From NCBI RefSeq assembly GCF_014646815.1, contig NZ_BMNZ01000013.1, positions 1-40,315 of the forward strand: DNA of 40,315 bases, given 5' to 3'. Shown one piece after another: positions 33,169-40,315 of the stretch. The notes under the pieces were generated by a model. That model was not told the DNA's origin, did not search any database, and was given only the letters and a program-made list of their open reading frames with translations. Within the stretch, counting starts at the first letter, position 1, and each line of letters begins with the position of its first letter. This DNA comes from Terrabacter tumescens. Its GTDB lineage: Bacteria; Actinomycetota; Actinomycetes; Actinomycetales; Dermatophilaceae. The position numbers were made by a program, and so were the translations under genes.

Positions 33169-33374
33169 CAGCATCGGGGGCATCCTCCAATCGCTGGACC
33201 CGTACACCTCCCGGGCGACGACCCTCGACCCGGCACACCCCTCCGGCCCGCACCTGAGCGCCAAGCGGCACACGGCATACGGGCACCTTCACCCTGATCG
33301 ACGGATCCACCGTCACAGAACGTCGCGCCACATCGGCGACCGGGCCACCGCGACGGCAACGAAAGGAATCAACG

Positions 33375-34379
33375 ATGACTCCGACTCGGACTCGCAAGAG
33401 CCTGACCGTCGCAGCCGGCATGGCCATGGCCGCCGCTCTCGCCCTCAGCGCCTGCAGCAGCGGTGGGGCACCCTCGACCAGCTCGACGGCCGGCAGCGGC
33501 GGTGGCGGTGCGGGGGACAACTCCGGCTACACCTTCGCGATGGTCACGCACGAGACCCCCGGCGACACCTTCTGGGACAAGATCAAGGCCGGCGCCCAGC
33601 AGGCCGCGAAGAACAACGGGATCACCCTGAAGTACTCCAACGACCCCGACCCGGGCAAGCAGGCCACGCTCATCCAGAACGCGGTCGACTCCAAGGTCGA
33701 CGGCATCGCGACGACGCTCGCCACGCCCGACGCCCTCGCCGGCGCCGTGAAGTCGGCCAACGACGCGGGCATCCCCGTCGTCGCCTTCAACTCCGGCATC
33801 GACCAGTACCAGCAGGTCGGCGCGAAGATGTACTTCGGCTCCGACGAGAACCTCGCCGGCACGACGGCCGGCAAGCGCATCGCCTCCGCCGGCGGCAAGA
33901 AGGCGCTCTGCGTCATCCAGGCCTCCGGCTCGGTCGCCCTCGAGGCCCGCTGCGCCGGCGTCAAGGCCGGCCTGCCCGCCACGGAGAACATCCAGGTCAA
34001 CGGCGCCGACGACCCGTCGGTCGTCTCGGCCCTGCAGGCCAAGCTCGCCCAGGACAGCTCGATCGACTACATCGTGACGCTCGGCGCCCCGATCGCCCTC
34101 GACGCCCTCAAGGCCATGGACGCGGCCGGCAGCAAGGCCAAGCTCGTCACCTTCGACCTCAACGTCGACGCGGCCCAGGCGATCAAGGACAAGAAGATCG
34201 AGTTCTCGATCGACCAGCAGCCCTACGTCCAGGGCTACCTCGCGATCCAGTCGCTCTACCTCAACAAGAAGAACGGCAACGACATCGGCGGCGGCAAGGC
34301 CGTCCTCACCGGCCCGTCGTTCGTCGACTCGAGCAACATCGACCAGATCCTCCCGTTCGCGAAGAACAACACGCGCTGA
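33375..34379 (+). CDS. Sugar (probably inositol) ABC transporter substrate-binding lipoprotein
   Basis: The 334-residue protein is a type-1 periplasmic binding protein of the ribose/inositol class. The lipoprotein signal has a basic start (TRTRKS), a hydrophobic run and the lipobox L-S-A-C with C27, followed by a Gly/Ser linker. The mature domain opens YTFAMVTHETPGDTFWDKIKAGA and shows SKVDGIATTLATPDAL, GIPVVAFNSG and an IDQQPYVQGYLAIQSL hinge region typical of Peripla_BP_4. Divergence from the inositol catabolic operon makes inositol the likely ligand. ATG 33375 has AAAGGA about 8 nt upstream. A strong hairpin follows the gene, and the permease starts 86 bp later. Confidence 0.9.
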   Translation: MTPTRTRKSLTVAAGMAMAAALALSACSSGGAPSTSSTAGSGGGGAGDNSGYTFAMVTHETPGDTFWDKIKAGAQQAAKNNGITLKYSNDPDPGKQATLIQNAVDSKVDGIATTLATPDALAGAVKSANDAGIPVVAFNSGIDQYQQVGAKMYFGSDENLAGTTAGKRIASAGGKKALCVIQASGSVALEARCAGVKAGLPATENIQVNGADDPSVVSALQAKLAQDSSIDYIVTLGAPIALDALKAMDAAGSKAKLVTFDLNVDAAQAIKDKKIEFSIDQQPYVQGYLAIQSLYLNKKNGNDIGGGKAVLTGPSFVDSSNIDQILPFAKNNTR

Positions 34380-34385
34380 CCCACC

Positions 34386-34422
34386 GGGGCGGCCGGCCCG
34401 GGCAACCGGCGCCGGCCGCCCC
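34386..34422 (+). terminator. Intra-operon hairpin between binding protein and permease
   Basis: GGGGCGGCCGGC (34386-34397) pairs exactly with GCCGGCCGCCCC (34411-34422), a 12-bp stem with a 13-nt loop. Placed after the binding-protein gene and before the permease, it probably acts as a partial terminator or 3' stabiliser that leaves more mRNA for the binding protein. Confidence 0.65.
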
Positions 34423-34465
34423 CTCGCACTCCACTGCTCGCTCGTCAAACGGATCGGAGAGGTCC

Positions 34466-35527
34466 ATGAGTCAAACCACCAAGACGCCACCGTCGGCGCC
34501 TGCCGAGGCGTCTAACCGGGTCACGCTCGGCTGGTCGAACCGCCTGCTCGCCCGCCCCGAGGTCGGGGCCCTCGTCGCGGCGATCGTCATCTTCATCTTC
34601 TTCCTCATCGTCGCCCCGGCCTTCCGGTCGCCCGCGTCGTTCTTCACGGTGCTCTACCAGTCCTCGACGATCGGCATCGTCGCGGTCGCCGTCGGGATGC
34701 TCATGATCGGCGGCGAGTTCGACCTCTCCGCCGGCGTCATCGTCACGACGGCCGGACTCGTCAACGCGATGTTCTGCTACCAGCTCGGCATCAACCTCAT
34801 CGTCGGCGCCGTGCTCTCGCTCGTCTTCAGCCTCGTCATCGGCTTCCTCAACGGCTATCTCGTGGTGCGCACCGGCATACCGAGCTTCCTCATCACCTTG
34901 GGCACGTTCTTCGTGCTGCAGGGCGCCAACCTCGGCGTGACGAAGCTCGTCACCGGCTCGGTCTCGACGCCCAACATCAACCAGATGCAGGGCTACTCCA
35001 CGCTCGACGCGATCTTCGCCTCGAGCTTCAAGATCGGCACCGTCACCGTCGAGATCACCGTCCTCTGGTGGTTCCTCTTCGTGGCCCTGTCGGCCTGGAT
35101 CCTGCAGCGCACGCGCATCGGCAACTGGATCTACGCCGTCGGCGGCAACGCCGACTCGGCCCGCGCCGTCGGCGTGCCCGTCAAGGCCGTCAAGATCGGC
35201 CTGTTCATGACCGTGTCGTTCCTCGGCTGGTTCGTCGGCATGCACACGCTCTACAAGTTCGACACCCTGCAGGCCGGCAACGGCATCGGCAACGAGTTCC
35301 TCTACATCATCGCCGCGGTCGTGGGCGGCACGCTGCTCACCGGCGGCTTCGGCAACGCCATCGGTGTCGCCATCGGCGCCTTCATCTTCGGCATGACGAG
35401 CCTCTGCATCGTCTACGCCGGTTGGGACCCCAACTGGTTCCGGGCCTTCCTCGGCGTGATGCTCCTGCTCGCCGTCATGGTCAACCTCTACGTCAAGCGA
35501 CTCTCGACCGCCCGAAAGGTGGGCTGA
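34466..35527 (+). CDS. Sugar ABC transporter permease (ribose/inositol type)
   Basis: The 353-residue protein is a BPD_transp_2-type permease with about ten hydrophobic segments: the first at roughly 35-52 (ALVAAIVIFIFFLIVAP) and the last at 333-345. Conserved marks are the GGEFDLSAGVIV segment (about 86-97), TGIPSFLITLGTFFVLQG, and the cytoplasmic coupling loop GNWIYAVGGNADSARAVGVPV that contacts the ATPase. It forms the membrane channel of the importer with the binding protein before it and the ATPase after it. ATG 34466 has GGAGAGG 4 nt upstream. Its stop is one base from the ATPase start, so the two are translated together. Confidence 0.92.
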   Translation: MSQTTKTPPSAPAEASNRVTLGWSNRLLARPEVGALVAAIVIFIFFLIVAPAFRSPASFFTVLYQSSTIGIVAVAVGMLMIGGEFDLSAGVIVTTAGLVNAMFCYQLGINLIVGAVLSLVFSLVIGFLNGYLVVRTGIPSFLITLGTFFVLQGANLGVTKLVTGSVSTPNINQMQGYSTLDAIFASSFKIGTVTVEITVLWWFLFVALSAWILQRTRIGNWIYAVGGNADSARAVGVPVKAVKIGLFMTVSFLGWFVGMHTLYKFDTLQAGNGIGNEFLYIIAAVVGGTLLTGGFGNAIGVAIGAFIFGMTSLCIVYAGWDPNWFRAFLGVMLLLAVMVNLYVKRLSTARKVG

Positions 35528-35528
35528 C

Positions 35529-36344
<816 letters not shown>

Positions 36345-36357
36345 GCGGGGTGACGTC

Positions 36358-36771
36358 ATGAGCGTCGCCGTCGCCCACCACACCCGCAGCTCGAGCGCCC
36401 TGGCGCTGCAGGAGGGAGCCCGCCAGGCGGCCTACCGCGGGACGGACATGGTCGTCGTCCACGTCGTCGAGTCGCTCGACAACGACATCGCGGAGGCCAA
36501 CAAGGCGGGCATCTCCGACGCCGTCGGCGCGGCCCTCGAGGCGGTCGGGCTGCCCGACGTCGCCTGGGACGTCCGCCTCGTGCCGGGCGGTCGGGACATC
36601 GCGGACGTCTCGGAGGCGATCCTCGCGACCGTGCGCGACCTCGGTCCGGAGCTGCTCGTCATCGGGGCACGGCGCCGCTCGCCCATGGGAAAGGCCTTCC
36701 TCGGCAGCGTCGCGCAGAACCTCATCCTCGACGCCGACGTGCCGATCCTCGTCGTCAAGAGCCCGAGGTGA
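36358..36771 (+). CDS. Universal stress protein (UspA family)
   Basis: The 137-residue protein has a single Usp fold. It opens with a beta strand (MSVAVAHHTRSSSALALQEGARQA) and has the ATP-binding-type loop GARRRSPMGKAFLGSVAQNLILDADVPILVVK (about 103-134), which fits G-x2-x-x-x-x-x-G-x9-G-S and suggests an ATP-binding member. It is the fourth gene of the transporter operon, 13 bp after the ATPase, with a weak ribosome-binding site. Usp genes sometimes travel with importers; a role in tuning uptake or in stress linked to inositol/mycothiol supply is possible but unproven. Confidence 0.87.
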   Translation: MSVAVAHHTRSSSALALQEGARQAAYRGTDMVVVHVVESLDNDIAEANKAGISDAVGAALEAVGLPDVAWDVRLVPGGRDIADVSEAILATVRDLGPELLVIGARRRSPMGKAFLGSVAQNLILDADVPILVVKSPR

Positions 36772-36783
36772 CGACGCGCGAAG

Positions 36784-36795
36784 ATGTGCTCACAT
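36784..36795. promoter_or_regulatory. ATGT-N4-ACAT operator upstream of gntR
   Basis: ATGT-GCTC-ACAT matches the ATGT-TAGG-ACAT dyad in the iol divergent region in both half-sites and spacing. A further ACAT follows after four bases (36800-36803). The site is 45-56 bp before the gntR start. It is the likely self-control site of the regulator. Confidence 0.6.
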
Positions 36796-36827
36796 GAACA
36801 CATTCGCTCATGATCGCGGGGGCTCGG

Positions 36828-36839
36828 TAGGGTGCGGCC
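36828..36839 (+). promoter_or_regulatory. -10 element giving a leaderless gntR transcript
   Basis: TAGGGT (36828-36833) ends six bases before the A of the gntR ATG at 36840, and no Shine-Dalgarno is present. This is the standard actinobacterial layout (TANNNT then 6-7 nt) for transcripts that begin at the start codon. Confidence 0.5.
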
Positions 36840-37580
36840 ATGCCCAAGCCCGTTGACGTCCGCATCGACCGGGAGACGCCGGTCCCGCTCTACCACCAGC
36901 TGGCCGAGCAGCTGAGTGCGGCGATCGCGAGCGGGCAGCTGCAGCCGGGCGACGCGTTCGAGAACGAGGTCGCGATGGCCGACCGGCTCGGCCTGTCGCG
37001 ACCGACGGTCCGGCGCGCCATCCAGGAGCTCGTCGGCCAGGGTCTGCTGCTCCGCCGCCGTGGTCTCGGCACCACGGTCGCGGGGCGCCAGATCCACCGG
37101 CGCGCCGAGCTGACGAGCCTCTACGACGACCTGCGTCGCGAGGGCTCGGGCGACCCGCGCACCGAGGTGCTGACCCACGAGATGACGACCGACGAGGTGG
37201 CGGCGACGGCTCTCGGCCTGCCGGCGGACACGCCGCTGCTCAAGCTCGTGCGGCTGCGCTGCGACGGCGACCGGCCGCTCGCGATCCTGCGCAACTGGCT
37301 GCCGCCGGCCTACTCCGACATCACTCGCGAGGACCTCGAGCGGGACGGCCTCTACGCCCTGCTCCGCGCCCGGGGCGGCAAGCCCGTCGTCGCCCACCAG
37401 CGCATCGGCGCCCGCCAGCCGTCGGCGGCCGAGCGCAAGCACCTGAACCTCACGCCGTCCCAGCCGGTCCTGACGATGTCGCGCACCGCGTTCGACGCCG
37501 TCGGCGGCCCGGTCGAGTACGGCGACCACTGCTACCGCGCCCAGGACTACTCCATCGAGGTCATGCTCGACGAGCGTTGA
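36840..37580 (+). CDS. GntR-family regulator (HutC/UTRA type), probable inositol regulator
   Basis: A 246-residue regulator. The N-terminal winged helix (about 12-78) has VPLYHQLAEQLSAAIASGQLQPGD and LSRPTVRRAIQELVGQGLLLRRRGLGT; the C-terminal UTRA effector domain runs from about 95 to 240 and includes PLLKLVRLRCDGDRPLAILRNWLP and ends with DHCYRAQDYSIEVML. HutC-type GntR proteins bind a small sugar-like effector and leave DNA. Its position behind the transporter genes, and the shared ATGT-N4-ACAT motif in both promoters, point to control of the iol operons and of itself. No Shine-Dalgarno precedes the ATG; a leaderless transcript fits. Confidence 0.88.
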   Translation: MPKPVDVRIDRETPVPLYHQLAEQLSAAIASGQLQPGDAFENEVAMADRLGLSRPTVRRAIQELVGQGLLLRRRGLGTTVAGRQIHRRAELTSLYDDLRREGSGDPRTEVLTHEMTTDEVAATALGLPADTPLLKLVRLRCDGDRPLAILRNWLPPAYSDITREDLERDGLYALLRARGGKPVVAHQRIGARQPSAAERKHLNLTPSQPVLTMSRTAFDAVGGPVEYGDHCYRAQDYSIEVMLDER

Positions 37581-37588
37581 CCCACCTT

Positions 37589-37671
37589 CCCGTCGAGTGC
37601 CCACTTCCCGACGCAGACAACTGAGCACTCGACGGGACCTCTCCGTCGAGTGCCCACTTCCCGACGCAGAC
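37589..37671. repeat. 29-bp direct repeat with an inverted arm between gntR and the third dehydrogenase
   Basis: A 29-bp unit starting CCGTCGAGTGCCCACTTCCC and ending ACGCAGAC occurs at 37590-37618 and 37643-37671. Between them GCACTCGACGGG (37625-37636) is the exact complement of CCCGTCGAGTGC (37589-37600), so the RNA can form a 12-bp hairpin with either copy. It could terminate gntR transcription, or switch pairing before the next gene, whose ribosome-binding site begins 2 bases after copy 2. Confidence 0.75.
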
Positions 37672-37685
37672 CGAGGAGGTATGCC

Positions 37686-38732
37686 GTGTCGTCCCTTTCG
37701 CTGCCCGACGCCCTCCCCGCGCCGCGCCGTCCACTGCCCTCGTCCGTGCCGAGCCTGCGCTGGGGCGTGCTCGGCACCGGGTGGATCGCCTCCCGCTTCG
37801 TCGCGTCGCTGCAGGCCTCGACGACGCAGCGGGTCGTGGCCGTCGGGTCACGGACCCAGGCCTCGGCCGACGCCTTCGCCGCCTCGGCGCGGATCAATCG
37901 CGCACATGCCTCCGCCGATGCGCTCGTGGCGGACCCGGAGGTCGACGTCATCTACGTCGCTACGCCCCACCACCTGCACGTGGCGGGGGCGCTGCTCGCG
38001 GTCGGGGCCGGCAAGCACGTGCTCGTCGAGAAGCCGCTGGGCCTGAATGCCACGGAGGCGCAGGCGATCTCGGACGCCGCCGCGGGCGCCGGCGTCTTTT
38101 GCATGGAGGCGATGTGGACGCTCTTCCTGCCGCGCTTCGACGTCGTCCGGCAGGTCCTCGACGCCGGACTGCTCGGTGACGTGCGCACCGTCCTGGCCGA
38201 CCACGGCGAGCACTTCGATCCGCCGCACCGCATCCTCGACCCGGCCATGGCCGGAGGCTCCCTGCTCGACCTCGGCACCTACGTCACGACGCTCGCGACG
38301 TGGGCGCTCGGCCCGGCGAGCCGGGTGCTGGCCACCGGCGAGATGACCGACACCGGCGTCAACGGTCAGGCCGCGATGGTCCTGACCCACGCCGGCGACG
38401 CGACGAGCGTGCTGCACTCGACGCTGCTCACGCGTACGCCCACGACAGCGACGATCGCGGGCACGGCCGCCACGCTGACCCTGCCCGGGCCCTTCTTCAT
38501 GCCCGGCGACGTCGTCGTCACCTCGGCCGACGGGTCACGCTCGGTGACGTGGACCGACCCCGAGCCCATCGGCCACGGCGCCCTCTTCCACTCCGCGCTC
38601 GAAGTCGCCCGCTGCATCAGCGAGGGCCTGCTCGAGTCCCCGCTGCACCCGGCTGCGTCGGTCCAGGACAACCTGCGAGCCCTGGACGAGGTCACCAGGC
38701 AGCTCGGCATCACCTACTCCCCGACTCCTTGA
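37686..38732 (+). CDS. Gfo/Idh/MocA-family dehydrogenase, third paralogue
   Basis: The 348-residue protein has a Rossmann motif G30-T-G-W-I-A35, preceded by a Pro-rich leader of about 24 residues, and the E115-K116-P117 motif in LVEKPLGLNATEAQ. The CMEAMWTLFLPRFDVVR segment and GGSLLDLGTYVTTLATWALG resemble dimeric dihydrodiol dehydrogenase-like members rather than IolG. It may reduce or oxidise a sugar or cyclitol related to the cluster, but the substrate is unknown. Start GTG 37686 is preferred: GAGGAGGT (37673-37680) lies 5 nt upstream, while ATG 37681 touches that site and is out of frame. A 10-bp inverted repeat ends the gene. Confidence 0.83.
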   Translation: MSSLSLPDALPAPRRPLPSSVPSLRWGVLGTGWIASRFVASLQASTTQRVVAVGSRTQASADAFAASARINRAHASADALVADPEVDVIYVATPHHLHVAGALLAVGAGKHVLVEKPLGLNATEAQAISDAAAGAGVFCMEAMWTLFLPRFDVVRQVLDAGLLGDVRTVLADHGEHFDPPHRILDPAMAGGSLLDLGTYVTTLATWALGPASRVLATGEMTDTGVNGQAAMVLTHAGDATSVLHSTLLTRTPTTATIAGTAATLTLPGPFFMPGDVVVTSADGSRSVTWTDPEPIGHGALFHSALEVARCISEGLLESPLHPAASVQDNLRALDEVTRQLGITYSPTP

Positions 38733-38786
38733 CCGGTTTGAGGTAAACGCGCGGGAAGTTCTGCGGCGCGCCAACGTCAAACCGGT
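38732..38786. terminator. Inverted repeat between convergent genes
   Basis: ACCGGTTTGA (38732-38741) and TCAAACCGGT (38777-38786) are exact complements separated by 35 nt. They fill the gap between the third dehydrogenase (stop 38730-38732) and serS (stop at 38789-38791), fitting a bidirectional terminator with a long loop that can itself pair (GCGCG segments). Confidence 0.6.
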
Positions 38787-38788
38787 GG

Positions 38789-40114
38789 TCAGGCGAGGGG
38801 CTCGAGCACGTCCTTGCCGAGGAACGGGCGCAGCGCCTCCGGCACACGCACCGAGCCGTCGGCCTGCTGGTGGTTCTCGAGGATCGCGACGAGCCAGCGC
38901 GTCGTGCCGAGCGTGCCGTTGAGCGTCGCGACGGCGCGGGTCCCCGAGCCGTTCGGGTCGCGCTCACGGGTGTTCAGTCGGCGCGCCTGGTACGTCGTGC
39001 AGTTCGAGGTGGAGGTCAGCTCGCGGTACTTGCCCTGCGTCGGCACCCACGCCTCGCAGTCGAACTTGCGGGCCGCGGGGCCACCGAGGTCGCCGGCCGC
39101 GGTGTCGATGATGCGGTAGGGCACCTCGATCTTGGCGAGCATCTCGCGCTCCCACGCCAGCAGGCGCTGGTGCTCGGCCTCGGCGTCCTCGGGACGGCAG
39201 TAGCTGAACATCTCGACCTTGTGGAACTGGTGCACGCGGATGATGCCGCGGGTGTCCTTGCCGTGCGACCCGGCCTCGCGGCGGTAGCAGGCCGACCACC
39301 CGGCATACCTCTTCGGGCCGCTGCTCAGGTCGATGATCTCGTCGGAGTGGTAGCCGGCGAGGGCGACCTCCGAGGTGCCGGTGAGGTAGAGGTCGTCGGC
39401 CTCGAGGCGATAGACCTCCTCGGCGTGCGCGTCCATGAAGCCGGCCCCGACCATGATCTCGGGGCGCGCGAGCGTCGGCGTGATCATCGGCGTGAAGCCG
39501 GCCGCGGTGGCCTGGGCGATGGCCATGTTGAGCAGCGCCAGCTCGAGCAGCGCGCCGACACCGGTGAGGTAGTAGAAGCGCGCGCCGCCGACCTTGGCAC
39601 CGCGCTCCATGTCGATGGCGCCGAGCTTCTCGCCGAGTGCGAGGTGGTCGAGCGGCTCGAAGCCCTCGGCCGCGAAGTCCCTCGGGGTGCCGACGGTCTC
39701 GAGCACGACGTAGTCGTCCTCGCCGCCGACGGGCACGCCGTCGATGATGACGTTGCCGACCCGGCGCAGCAGCCGCTCCAGCTCGGCCCCGGCCTCGTCG
39801 GCGTCGCTCTCGAGCGCCTTGACCTGCTCGCTCAGCGTGCCGGCGTGGGTGCGCGCCTCGTGCGCGACCTTCTCGAGGTGGTCGGCGTCGGCGGCTCCCG
39901 ACTTCTTCGCCTTCTGGAAGGCCCCCATCGCGGCGCCGACCGACTTGCTGACGGTCTTCTGCTCGGCGCGCAGCCTCTCGAAATCGCCGAGGGACGATCG
40001 ACGGCGCTCGTCGGCAGCGAGGATCGCGTCCACGATCCCCGGGTCCTCACCACGGGCCTGTTGCGATGCGCGGACCCGGTCGGGTTCGTCGCGCACGAGC
40101 TTGATGTCGATCAC
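38789..40114 (-). CDS. serS: Seryl-tRNA synthetase
   Basis: SerS charges tRNA-Ser (and tRNA-Sec) with serine. The 441-residue protein starts V(M)[13 protein letters not shown] and has the N-terminal antiparallel coiled coil (about 28-105) that grips the tRNA long arm. Class II motif 2 is seen in [27 protein letters not shown] (about 276-302) and motif 3 in [17 protein letters not shown] (about 400-416); the TGTSEVAL and [16 protein letters not shown] segments belong to the serine/ATP pocket. Start is GTG 40114; the open frame continues upstream but without homology. A TAGGCT box 7 nt before the GTG points to a leaderless mRNA. Confidence 0.97.
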   Translation of the reverse strand: MIDIKLVRDEPDRVRASQQARGEDPGIVDAILAADERRRSSLGDFERLRAEQKTVSKSVGAAMGAFQKAKKSGAADADHLEKVAHEARTHAGTLSEQVKALESDADEAGAELERLLRRVGNVIIDGVPVGGEDDYVVLETVGTPRDFAAEGFEPLDHLALGEKLGAIDMERGAKVGGARFYYLTGVGALLELALLNMAIAQATAAGFTPMITPTLARPEIMVGAGFMDAHAEEVYRLEADDLYLTGTSEVALAGYHSDEIIDLSSGPKRYAGWSACYRREAGSHGKDTRGIIRVHQFHKVEMFSYCRPEDAEAEHQRLLAWEREMLAKIEVPYRIIDTAAGDLGGPAARKFDCEAWVPTQGKYRELTSTSNCTTYQARRLNTRERDPNGSGTRAVATLNGTLGTTRWLVAILENHQQADGSVRVPEALRPFLGKDVLEPLA

Positions 40115-40127
40115 GCGGGCCAGCCTA
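40115..40127 (-). promoter_or_regulatory. -10 element giving a leaderless serS transcript
   Basis: On the minus strand TAGGCT (40127-40122) is followed by seven bases and then the GTG start; no Shine-Dalgarno lies between. This matches the TANNNT-N6/7-start layout of leaderless actinobacterial genes. Confidence 0.5.
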
Positions 40128-40186
40128 TCCGCGCGCCGCCGCGGCCCACGACCGACTTCCCGCCAACCCCGCTCCCACCCCTCACC

Positions 40187-40222
40187 TCGAGTGAGCGCCC
40201 AACCACAGTCGAGTGAGCGCCC
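40187..40222. repeat. 14-bp direct repeat upstream of serS
   Basis: TCGAGTGAGCGCCC occurs at 40187-40200 and 40209-40222 (period 22). The TCGAGTG core is shared with the repeat at 37590-37671, so both may belong to a family of small intergenic repeats. Confidence 0.5.
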
Positions 40223-40233
40223 CGCCCCCTCCG

Positions 40234-40314
40234 TCACCCGGCGGTCTCAGATCGTCTGCGCAACACGGCTTTGTGGAGGCGGGCGATGGCGGCAGGGCTT
40301 CGGCGGTATTCGGT
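40234..40314 (-). CDS. Possible C-terminal end of a gene running out of the window
   Basis: On the minus strand one frame is open from the window edge to TGA at 40236-40234 and encodes [20 protein letters not shown] plus six residues ending ETAG. The composition looks protein-like (helical, basic), but only 26 residues are visible and a second frame is also open to a nearby stop. No family can be assigned. Confidence 0.3.
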   Translation of the reverse strand, partial: TEYRRSPAAIARLHKAVLRRRSETAG

Positions 40315-40315
40315 G

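Larger units (their letters stand above)
32988..33374. other. Divergent intergenic region of the iol regulon (387 bp)
   Basis: No gene is seen. The AT-rich core at 33109-33168 holds the regulatory sites described separately. The flank towards the catabolic operon is an untranslated leader of about 130 nt. The flank towards the transporter is GC-rich and carries one GGCATAC motif (33274-33280). Confidence 0.7.

Noticed and set aside
37590-37671. Possible CRISPR array from the 29-bp direct repeats
   Set aside because: Only two copies exist, the 24-bp gap contains the inverted arm of the same unit, and there are no cas genes nearby.
37681-37683. ATG as start of the third dehydrogenase
   Set aside because: It touches the Shine-Dalgarno and is in a different frame; GTG 37686 has correct spacing and frame.

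Overview
This window comes from a high-GC actinobacterium. Coding is strongly G/C-biased at third positions, two adjacent genes encode mycothiol-linked protein families, and a complete actinobacterial-type myo-inositol catabolic cluster is present. The gene set fits a member of the Intrasporangiaceae/Dermatophilaceae group, but that placement is inference. The window has an accessory left edge (1 to about 9,940), a miscellaneous chromosomal middle (9,943-22,424) and a metabolic right half (22,485-38,732), followed by serS.

Left edge: the 3' end of an IS481-like transposase with a short direct repeat behind it abuts a 3,129-residue secreted SpvB/FG-GAP/RHS protein on the minus strand. This giant gene begins only about 30 bp from an aldo/keto reductase that has lost its N-terminal third, so the IS plus rhs block ends at a genomic junction. 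No immunity gene is visible beside the rhs gene.

Middle: mostly short, separately transcribed genes. They are a small secreted protein, a zinc-ribbon RNase HI, a small membrane protein, a RibD/DHFR-fold reductase, a patatin-like protein whose catalytic Asp is Asn (preceded by a 19-codon ORF with a strong Shine-Dalgarno), an alpha/beta-hydrolase lipoprotein with no C-terminal His, a winged-helix HTH_42 protein, an unrecognised 435-residue protein resembling a degenerate metallopeptidase, a fusion of an Imm5-like domain with a rifampin ADP-ribosyltransferase (Arr) domain, a DUF2383-like four-helix protein, and a MarR-controlled pair of mycothiol-type redox genes. A GTG-initiated MFS exporter follows.

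Right half: nine minus-strand genes (iolG2-iolC-aldolase-iolB-iolD-iolH-iolA-iolE-like-iolG1) encode the route from myo-inositol to acetyl-CoA, CO2 and dihydroxyacetone phosphate. Several neighbours overlap by 4 bp (ATGA/GTGA). Divergent from them, plus-strand genes encode a sugar ABC importer (lipoprotein binding protein, permease, ATPase), a universal stress protein, a GntR/UTRA regulator and a third Gfo/Idh/MocA dehydrogenase. The motif ATGT-N4-ACAT occurs in both the divergent iol intergenic region and the gntR promoter, so the GntR protein probably controls both operons and itself. serS, probably leaderless, closes the window.

Most interesting signals: the 7-mer GGCATAC/GTATGCC occurs at least 25 times, in all reading frames and between genes, several-fold above a rough composition-based expectation. 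iolB carries two in-frame copies of a 72-bp repeat. The SpvB/RHS protein has an unrecognised C-terminus, and the Imm5-like/Arr fusion links an immunity-type fold to a drug-modifying enzyme.
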